Position numbers and translations under genes: made by a program. Of a DNA stretch of 64,000 nucleotides, positions 56,481 to 64,000 are shown one piece after another. Every line of letters begins with the position of its first letter. The first letter of the stretch is position 1. The stretch is from Diploptera punctata. Lineage: Eukaryota; Arthropoda; Insecta; Blattodea; Blaberidae. The stretch lies in contig JASPKZ010000420.1 in NCBI GenBank assembly GCA_030220185.1, positions 974,501-1,038,500 on the forward strand, read 5' to 3'. The notes under the pieces are model-generated. The model had not been told where the DNA came from and searched no databases. It worked only from the letters and a program-made list of their open reading frames with translations.

Positions 56481-56929
56481 AAACTCCGCCATGGCCGGTC
56501 ACAAGCCCGGATGAGAAAGGAGGAGGGGGAGGAGTAACAACCTCGTTAAAAAAACCAGGGTTCAGTTGGCTCCGTCTGATAGTACTCTGTAAGGGCCCCT
56601 AGCCAGGGTTACGGTGAAGACCTCAACGGCAGAGTCGGCGCAGAAGGAGTCCTTCATCACGGCGGATCTGGCGGAAGAGGCAACCCTATCTCTAAGGGAA
56701 ATAGAGAAACGCTGCCTTGCGGTGAAGAGGACTCTTCAAAGGCTATGGGAGGAAAACCCAGACAGAAATTTTCCTGGTCCTCCAGGTTGGGGGTTTATGC
56801 TGTGGGCCAGCTCCCCACACATTACAAAAAAAAACATAAAATGCTAAAAGGCCAAATCAGTCAAAGATCGTAGGTGGAGGTTTGGCATGGGAAGACGGCA
56901 GCATCTGTAAAAACCTGAAGATAGATAGA
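56481..56929 (+). mobile_element. 449-bp internal-deletion derivative of LINE B, 15-bp TSD
   Basis: It starts AACTCCGCCATGGCCGGTC and follows the LINE-B 5' region to AACATAAAATGCTAAAAGGC. It then jumps to a short 3' end, CAGCATCTGTAAAAACC and GAAGATAGATAGAT, which resembles the LINE B 3' end (CAGCTGTAAAAGCC, GATAGATAG). TAAAAATATGTATAT at 56,466-56,480 and 56,930-56,944 is the target duplication, so this exact unit moved as a piece. It includes a 77-codon frame (56,614-56,847) with REIEKRCLAVKRTLQRLWEE that may be the start of the LINE ORF. No RT. Confidence 0.85.
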
Positions 56930-57000
56930 TAAAAATATGTATATTCGGTCACTTTCTTCAGGTCACTTGTATGTCACTATAGTTTTTTTTATTAATTTTA

Positions 57001-57004
57001 TATT

Positions 57005-57057
<53 letters not shown>

Positions 57058-57070
57058 TTTATTTATTTAC
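57001..57070. repeat. (TTTA)n microsatellite
   Basis: A near-perfect ATTT/TTTA run. Confidence 0.95.
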
Positions 57071-57264
57071 TTATTTAGTTTATTTTATTTTTTGTATCAC
57101 GCAACGTAAATTTTGGAGCTCGCTATGTGATAAACTAAATTACATCCATTTTTCAACCCATTAACAGTTATTTTCCGTTTTATTCTGGTTAATTTCCCGT
57201 TGGGAAGAATGATGTACATAATTAGGTCAACCAATCTCATACAGAAATTATTTGTGTAATTGTA

Positions 57265-57540
57265 TGAGGCCCTTGGGGTAGTAGGAGGTTAAGGCTCCCA
57301 CTTTTTCTAGACAATCGGCACTTTATGTCAGCCGGGTTGTCAGCCCTGCGTGACGGCCGCCTTTACCCCCAGAACAAGGGTCTGGTACTCATTTCCGTTA
57401 GAGGTTGAGTCGACCCCAGGGCCATAGTGCCGCCAGAGGGTTTGGGTCAGTTTAAAAATCCTGACCCCAACGGGACTTGATCCCTCGACCCTCCGGCTTG
57501 TAGCTCAGTGCCTTAACCACTACGCTACGGCGTGCCCCCA
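57265..57540 (-). mobile_element. SINE S3, near full length
   Basis: The minus-strand head GGGGCACGCCGTAGCGTAGT, GGTTAAGGCACTGAGCTACA, GGGTCGAGGGATCAAGTCCC is followed by a clean S3 body. The last bases of the 3' end (GTGGGATCAC) are missing at 57,265. No target duplication was found. Confidence 0.85.
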
Positions 57541-57616
57541 CTTGCTTTATATTTAGTTCGAATATTACCCTCACAGTTATAAGGAATGGATTATTTAGAG
57601 CTTCTTAATTTATTTA

Positions 57617-57828
57617 TTAACTAACTAACTCACTGACCATCGAACCCATAGGCTCATGGCCGCGCGGACATAAGCTCTCCATACATCCCTATCCTGAGCC
57701 AATGTTTTCCAATCATTCCCTACCTAATCTACCTCCCTCAAATCATGGATAATGTTATTTTCCCACCTCATTCTTGGTATACTAACTGGGCGTCTTCACT
57801 CTGGTTTTCCTACAAGAAGCTTCCATGT
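57617..57828 (-). mobile_element. RTE-like family A 3'-end fragment
   Basis: From TTAACTAACTAACTCACTGA to GAAGCTTCCATG on plus, diverged (CCATCGAACCCATAGGCTC). It ends at a (TTA)n tract and lies back to back with the near-full-length copy. Confidence 0.8.
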
Positions 57829-57839
57829 CATTATTATTA

Positions 57840-57900
<61 letters not shown>
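57829..57900. repeat. (ATT)n microsatellite
   Basis: A near-perfect ATT run separating two family A copies of opposite orientation. Confidence 0.95.
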
Positions 57901-57902
<2 letters not shown>

Positions 57903-60900
57903 CTCCATGGTATCTTTACCTTGTCGTGGTGGAGTGGCTTGCGTGCTTAAATGATCCTGAGAGCTATGCCGGCGGTAGCATTGCTGCCGATAGGGTTACC
58001 CATGCCGGACTGGTCGAAGGTGATAAGCCAGACGAAAAAAGTGCCTTGGGCGAAAGAGTGACGATCTTTCACCGTAAAAATACAACCGTCAAGAAATGCG
58101 GACATGGGTTCAACTGGAGTAAAATTTTCCGCAGGTCAAATAGTCCCCCATTCGGTTCTCCGGGCGGGGACTACTTCAGGGAACCCATGCCAAAGGCTCA
58201 AACACAGGGACATGTTCCTAGGAACATGGAATGTTAGGACTTTATACAATAGCGGGGCACTAGAGATATTAACGCGGGAACTAGATAAATCGCCCTTGGA
58301 TATAGTCGCTTTACAGGAAGTTAGGTGGCCAGGAGATGGTAGTCAGGAATCAGGAAGCTTTGCATTATACTACGGGGGTGCAGAAAGACCTGCATTTGGA
58401 ACGGGTTTTTTTAGTCAGAAGGAGGATCCTATCCGCTATCCGAGATATTAAGTTTGTTAGTGATAGGATATCATACATAATTCTAAAGGGTAAACGACAT
58501 GATTTTATAATTGTAAATGTACATGCCCCCACAGAAGATAAAGATGACAAGATCAAGGATGAGTTCTATGAAGAATTAGAATGCTTATTTGATAGCCTTT
58601 CACGATATCATATGAAAATTGTCTTAGGAGATTTTAATGCAAAAGTGGGGCGGGAAGATATATTCAAACCAACAATAGGCAAATTCAGTCTTCATGAAGA
58701 TAGTAACGACAACGGGGTTAGATTAGTCACATTTGCCACATCAAAGAATCTCATTGTTAAGAGCACAACATTTCAGCATAAGGATATTCATAAATACACC
58801 TGGACGTCCCCAGATGGAGAAACTCGGAACCAGATAGATCATGTATTAGTGGATAAACGCTGGCACAGTAGCATCACCGATGTTAGATCAGTTAGAGGGA
58901 CAGACTGCAATTCGGATCATCATCTGGTCAGAGTGAAAATCAGACAACGGCTATCGCTTATGAGAGGAACAAATGCTAAAGATGATTCTGTAAAATTTGA
59001 ATTAAAAAACTTGAAAAATGATGAAATGCGGCAAGAATACCAAATCAAAATTGCTAATAGATTTGAAGTACTGGAATCTTCAGATGACAATGTGGCAAAC
59101 GAAGAAGAAACTGATATAAATAAAGAATGGGAGGCTATAAGAGATACTATTAAATTGTCAGCATCAGAAAGCATTGGTTGTTTAAAAAAGAGGCAAAAAC
59201 AAGAAATGGTTTGATGAGGAATGTGCCGACATTGTAAAGAAAAGAAAGCTAGCAAAAATGAAATGGTTACACGAGCCAAATGAGGTAAATTTAGAGCAAT
59301 TGGGTAGTATTAGACGGGAAACCACCAAGTTACTAAAGAGTAAAAAGAGGGAATATTTGAGAGAGAAAATTAATGATCTTGAAATGAATGCAAAAAATAG
59401 GAACATTAGAGAATTATATCAGGGAATTAGTATAGAGAAGAAAGGGTTTCAGGCTAGAACAAACATAATTCGGAATGATAATGGGGATATGATTGCAGAT
59501 TCCAGGAGTATATTAAATAGATGGAAAAGTTACTTTAATCAGCTATTAAATGTACATACAGAACAGGACATTGAGGAGGATAATTTACAGACAGCAGAAA
59601 TGCTAGTCGCAGAGCCAAGTGCATTAGAGGTTGAAATGGCGATAGAAAAATTGAAGATGTATAAAGCATCAGGTTCAGATGAGATCCCAGCAGAACTGAT
59701 AAAATCAGGGGGAGAAAAATTGATGGACAAGATACGCTGGTTGCTTAGTATGATTTGGGAAAAAAAAAGAAGCTCTTCCAGATGAATGGAAAGAATCAAT
59801 TATCGTACCAATTTATAAGAAAGGAGATAAAACTGATTGCAACAACTACAGGGCATCTCATTACTTTCAACTTCGTACAAAATTCTAACAAATATATTAG
59901 TAAGCAGACTTACTCCCTATATTGATGACATTCTAGGAGATCATCAATGTGCATTTAGAAGAAACAGGTCTACAACAGATCAGATTTTTAGTATAAGACA
60001 GATTTTAGAAAAGAAATGGGAATATAATGGTACTGTACATCAACTATATGTAGACTTCAAAAAAGCATATGATTCAATTAAGAGGGAGAAGGTATATAGT
60101 ATCCTGCTGGAGTTCGGAATTCCTAAAAAGTTAGTTAGACTTATACGAATGTGTCTAAATGGCACAAAGAGTAGGGTGCGTGTAGCCAAACAGTTTTCGG
60201 ACACTTTTGAAATCCAGAATGGGTTGAAGCAAGGAGATGCACTATCTCCTCTACTATTTAATTTTGTACTAGAGCATGCCATTAAATCTTTAGAGAATGA
60301 GGAAGGCTTACAACTGAATGGTATTAATAAGCTGTTAGTTTATGCTGATGATGTAGTATTACTGGCCGATAGCGAGGAGATACTAAAGGACAACTCGCAC
60401 ACACTATTGAGTAACACTAAGAAATTAGGACTGGAAGTAAATATCAATAAAACTAAATATATGGTCACATGTAGAAATTCATTATATAATGGAAATGGAC
60501 AGCTAATGACAAATGAGGGAAATTTTGAGGAAGTGGCTGAATTCAAATACTTAGGAACAATAATCACAAATAGGAATGAGATGCACAAAGAAATTAAACA
60601 TAGGCTCAATTCTGGAAATGCATGCTATTATGCATTGCAGAGACTTTTGATGTCCCAACTCCTTTCAAAAACGTTAAGCTGAAAATATATAAAACTATTT
60701 TCTACCAGTTATATTATATGGGTGCGAAACATGGACTCTTACTTTAAGGGAGGAAAGGAGATTACGAGTATTTGAGAATAAAGTTCTTAGGAAAATTTTT
60801 GGACCAAAGAGAGATGAACAGACAGGTGAATGGAGAAGACTTCATAACAATGAACTACATGGTCTTTATAGGAAGCTAGATATAATAAGAACAGTTAAGT

Positions 60901-61164
60901 CTCGTAGACTGCGATGGGCAGGACATGTTGCGCGTATGGGGAATGAAAGACGTGCATGGGAACTTCTTGTAGGAAAGCCAGAAGGAGAACGCCCTGTTGG
61001 TAGACCAAGAATGAGGTGGGAGAACAACATTAACTATGATTTGAGGGAAGTAGATTATACAGGGAATGATTGGAAAGCATTAGCTCGGGATAGGGATGTA
61101 TGGAGAGCTTATGTCCGCGCGGCCATGAACCTACGGGTTCGATAGTGCCAGTGAGTAAGTAAGT
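57901..61164 (+). mobile_element. RTE-like family A LINE, near full length (3.26 kb)
   Basis: A 5' UTR of about 300 bp precedes one long protein. The endonuclease has LGTWNVRTL, VALQEVRWPG, IVNVHAPTED, IVLGDFNAKVG, NQIDHVLV and SDHHLV (58,209-58,960). The linker runs to 59,640. Reverse transcriptase has IPAELIKSGG, KKGDKTDCNN, AFRRNRSTTDQIF, NGLKQGDALSPLLFNF and YADDVVLLADS (to 60,682). The C-terminus (60,936-61,145) has GRPRMRWENN. The 3' end is GTGCCAGTGAGTAAGTAAGT. Size, single ORF and short-repeat tail fit the RTE clade. Frame breaks sit at T7 (58,406), A5 (59,195), A9 (59,760), G3 (59,851) and near 60,668, mostly homopolymers. Confidence 0.92.
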
Positions 61165-61168
61165 ATTA

Positions 61169-61209
<41 letters not shown>

Positions 61210-61287
61210 GGCCTGTTGTGGGATCATTTTAAAAAACACGTCTTATTATTATTATTATTGTTATCATTATTATTGTTATTATTATTA

Positions 61288-61372
<85 letters not shown>
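61165..61372. repeat. (ATT)n microsatellites around a short unique piece
   Basis: ATT runs at 61,165-61,209 and 61,245-61,372 flank GGCCTGTTGTGGGATCAT, which matches the last bases of SINE S3. The remnant may mark an S3 copy otherwise lost to repeat expansion. Confidence 0.85.
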
Positions 61373-61603
61373 GTTCAGTGTATAATAATAAGATCTATGA
61401 GTAGGGCCCATATTAATTCTACACGGTATTTGTTCCTGTTTTTTTTATCAAGGCATATAATTGTACTGTAGATATAATATTGTAAATCTGTACTTTGTAT
61501 ATTTGTCTAATGGAGCTATTACTTGTCATTATTTTCATTATACAGGATGTCCACAAAGTCCTGCTATCAAAACAATGTAATTTAGCTCGTAAACTATTTT
61601 AGT

Positions 61604-61905
61604 GTAGATGAACAAAGACTAACTGCGGCAGAAATGAAATTTATGAGACGTACTGCAGGTTACTCAAGAACATACCATAAAAGGAATTCTGAGATTCTCA
61701 AAGAATTACAAACAGAACCAGTCATGGAATATGTACAAAAATACAGAAGCAACTGGAAATCTCACGTAAGAAGAATGAGCAGAACAAGAATACCACCTCC
61801 AATCTTAAATTACCAGCCACCGGGCAAGAGATCTTTAGGTAGACCCGTTGGATTGAGACCGTAACAGACCACTAGGTCTATCACATGAAAGGAAGAAGAA
61901 GAAGA
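61604..61905 (+). mobile_element. FADDQ-type LINE 3' end, (GAA)n tail
   Basis: The frame 61,634-61,864 encodes MKFMRRTAGYSRTYHKRNSE, ILKELQTEPVMEYVQKYRSN, WKSHVRRMSRTRIP and PPGKRSLGRPVG, then a stop and GGAAGAAGAAGAAGAAGAA. It is similar to 30,470-31,062. 5'-truncated, with the reading frame otherwise open. Confidence 0.8.
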
Positions 61906-61908
61906 AGA

Positions 61909-62070
61909 ATTATTTGAGGTAGACGCATGCGGTTTTTTACAACGTATTCTACATCTCTCAAAGTTTTGTTTACATTTGTTACAGATTTTGATGTATCGAC
62001 AATGACGACACCAATGTGTATGGTGGTATGCTGAGCCTGGTAAATCACTAGCGAAATTTCCGTCGGCCAT
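61909..62070 (-). CDS. Candidate Cys-rich N-terminal exon, unidentified
   Basis: The minus-strand ATG at 62,070 (context TCAATATGG, in-frame TGA seven codons upstream) opens MADGNFASDLPGSAYHHTHW followed by CRHCRYIKICNKCKQNFERC and RIRCKKPH, a C-x2-C-x5-C-x2-C-x6-C-x3-C pattern that could bind zinc. The frame then runs into the (GAA)n tail of the LINE at 61,905, which reads as poly-Ser. The spaced Cys pairs and good start suggest a real exon or a transposase zinc domain cut by the LINE insertion. I do not recognise the family. No strong splice donor is visible. Confidence 0.35.
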
Positions 62071-62729
62071 ATTGAAGAGATCCTCCTTTCAAATCATCCA
62101 TAATTAGATGGACCGAGAAATTTCTAGCGACTGGCAGTGTAATGACCAAATATTCCCCATCATAATCACACTACCATATTTACCTTGCTTAAAGGGAATT
62201 ATTAAGTGTGACTTGTCTTAAATATTCTGTTGTCTCGAGACGTTCCTTGAGGTTATTACTCATCGGGAGAGGATCTCTATGTATTCGAGTTGTCAGAAAG
62301 CATGTCTGATCTAAAGCAGGGCTCAGAGTGTCGCTGCCCTCACACAAACGTTGCCGCACTGACTACAGATAATCAGTTCAGTTCTGTATATTTTAAAAGC
62401 CGTATCCTATAGTAGAAAAGTATTGGTGATTGATCAGACTTCATACCCTTTATATAGGCAACTAAGGGATCGAAAACTGTACACACAGAGAGGCGCGCTC
62501 ACACTGAGTATTAGTCATTCAAAATATCTCTGCAAGCGGACGAATTACGAAGCACTGTCTGTTGCTACACGTGACGTCATATAAGGCAGTGTACACTGTC
62601 AGCGTCCAACGTCCCATTCCCCTCTGCAGTGTCACGTGTTCTATTCCTGCATAAACACGACTGTAGTGCCCTCCGTCAACATCTGCGCTTACTCCTTAAA
62701 CGGGTATATAGACGCTGGGTCTGTTTTAA
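62071..62729. other. Unassigned, less AT-rich stretch
   Basis: It contains TATATAGG- and TATATAGAC-type TATA-like boxes (about 62,452 and 62,705) and a CRE-like GTGACGTCATATAAGG at about 62,571. It could be promoter DNA or the 5' part of the LINE to the right. No frame is supported. Confidence 0.25.
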
Positions 62730-64000
62730 AGTTTAAACTTCCTTTATGACAGTCTTATACTCCTAACGCATGAGAAAACTCCCGGCATATCTGCTCATGA
62801 CATTGTATTCGTAGAATACTCACTCCAATGTCCTAAAAGACGCTCTAAATTGATTACGTACAGAAATTTACAAAACATAGACGATACTAAACTAAAATCA
62901 GACGCTTTAGAACTACCTTGGTACACAATATGGAATCTTAGATCAGTTGATGAAAAAGTAAACACATTTAATACACTGATACTACAACTATATGACAGAC
63001 ATGCACCAGTAAAAACCCGACGATTTTCCCGCGCCCCTGCTCCCTGGATGAATGATTCAATACGTGAACTTATGTCAAAACGAGACAAAGCATACCGAAC
63101 ATACAGACGACATAAAAATGACGAGAACTGGCAACTGTACAAACAACTTAGAAACACAACTACACAAACTATACGCAATGCCAAACTACGACACGCCCAC
63201 AGTATAATCGGACCTGAAATAAGTGCACGGGACACTTGGCGAAATCTCCGTGCAATGGGACTTAGACAGTTGAATCCCTCAACTGACTCTATAGACATTT
63301 CTGTAGATGACTTAAATGAACATTTTACCTCAATACCCATGACACCTCCAGACAACAAGACTAAAATAGACATTCTTAAAGACTTATCCCCATCCCCCCA
63401 TATAGGAAGAGATAAATTTTACTTTAACGACATTTCGCCTATAGACGTTAAAAAAGCACTCAAGCGGATTAAATCCAATGCACAAGGAACAGATAACATC
63501 AGCATTTTAATGCTAAATAAAATCATTGACATTATACTACCCACAGTGACTCATATTTTTAATGCTTCCCTTATAACTTCTATCTTCCCTACTGTATGGA
63601 AACAGTCTAGAGTTCGGCCTATACCAAAAATAAGTACACCAACTAACTGTAATGACTACCGACCGATTAGCATCCTTCCGACATTATCTAAAGCCCTGGA
63701 ACATATTGTACATAAGCAAATGACTGAATATCTCCAAGAAAATCACCTCCTTGATCCTTATCAATCCGGCTTTAGATCTGGTCATAGCACAACCACAGCT
63801 TTGCTAAAAATTACTGAAGATATTCGTGAAGCCGTGGACAGACGTCAATTGACTCCTTTAACCTTACTTGACTTCAGCAAAGCTTTTGACACAGTAGACC
63901 ACGACTTACTTATGATAAAGCTCAAGCACCTACACTTGTCTGACAGCGCTGTATCCTGGTTCGACTCATACCTGCACGGTCGTCAACAATACGTTTCATT
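62730..64000 (+). mobile_element. CR1/Jockey-like LINE ORF2, uninterrupted, cut by window end
   Basis: One open frame runs from 62,730 (after TAA at 62,727) to the last base, over 420 codons. It starts at the end of the endonuclease (THEKTPGISAHDIVFVEY), then the linker (PVKTRRFSRAPAPWMNDSIR), then reverse transcriptase: IKSNAQGTDNISILML, VRPIPKISTPTNCNDYRPIS, DPYQSGFRSGHSTTTALL and TLLDFSKAFDTVDHDLL (first catalytic Asp). The FxDD box lies beyond the window. It is the only LINE here without a stop or frameshift in its coding part, so it may be young, although the endonuclease is truncated on the left. Confidence 0.85.

Noticed and set aside
58104..58451. Host endonuclease/exonuclease gene (craniofacial-development-like)
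   Set aside because: The EEP domain belongs to the RTE ORF: it is followed by RT and the (AGTA)n tail in the same unit.
62795..63373. 192-codon minus-strand open frame
   Set aside because: It is a shadow of the plus-strand CR1-like ORF2, which carries the recognisable RT motifs and stays open much longer.

Overview
This window looks like intergenic or intronic DNA from a large, repeat-rich arthropod genome, most likely an insect. The reasons are AT-rich sequence, long (TTA)n/(ATT)n tracts, tRNA-derived SINEs, several non-LTR retrotransposon (LINE) clades, a mariner-type element, and ten exact copies of the palindrome TAGGCCTA that I counted. A cockroach-like (Blattodea) origin fits my memory of such repeats, but it is an inference. 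There are no bacterial operons, rRNA genes, CRISPR arrays or complete host genes.

Layout. 0-4.1 kb: a Helitron-like relic with a nested LINE 3' end, a promoter-like stretch with phased heat-shock elements and a TATA box, a 1-kb terminal-inverted-repeat element and a SINE. 4.5-5 kb: a candidate host first coding exon (minus strand). 5.5-14.5 kb: LINE family B (nearly full length, minus strand), SINE S1 copies and minus-strand copies of the RTE-like family A, one split by a SINE. 15-25 kb: mostly relics, but with a second candidate host first exon at 23,581-23,683 (plus strand). 25.4-27.9 kb: a cluster of an unfamiliar element (family H) that forms a fold-back with a tandem array of 74-bp hairpin units. 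28-34.6 kb: a hairpin element and at least seven LINE 3' ends. 34.7-38.9 kb: LINE F, a deleted mariner element, an inverted-repeat insert with a 13-bp target duplication, and another family H copy. 39.5-47.7 kb: family A copies, SINE S3 and more LINEs. 47.7-49.3 kb: a DDE transposase relic split by a family H copy. 50.9-54.4 kb: a Gag-like ORF1 with zinc knuckles, then LINE F. 56.5-61.2 kb: a 449-bp deletion derivative of LINE B and a near-full-length family A element. 62.7-64 kb: an uninterrupted CR1-like LINE reading frame running off the end.

How the parts relate. LINEs supply endonuclease and reverse transcriptase; SINEs and internally deleted LINE derivatives probably depend on them. Many insertions keep target-site duplications (9-18 bp) and family-specific microsatellite tails: (AGTA)n for A, (GATA)n for B, (TTA)n for C, (ATG)n or (GAA)n for FADDQ-type LINEs, (CTA)n for F. 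Family H is different: all copies end in the dinucleotide TC, and the interrupted transposase frame allows the empty site to be inferred. It is the best candidate here for something undescribed.
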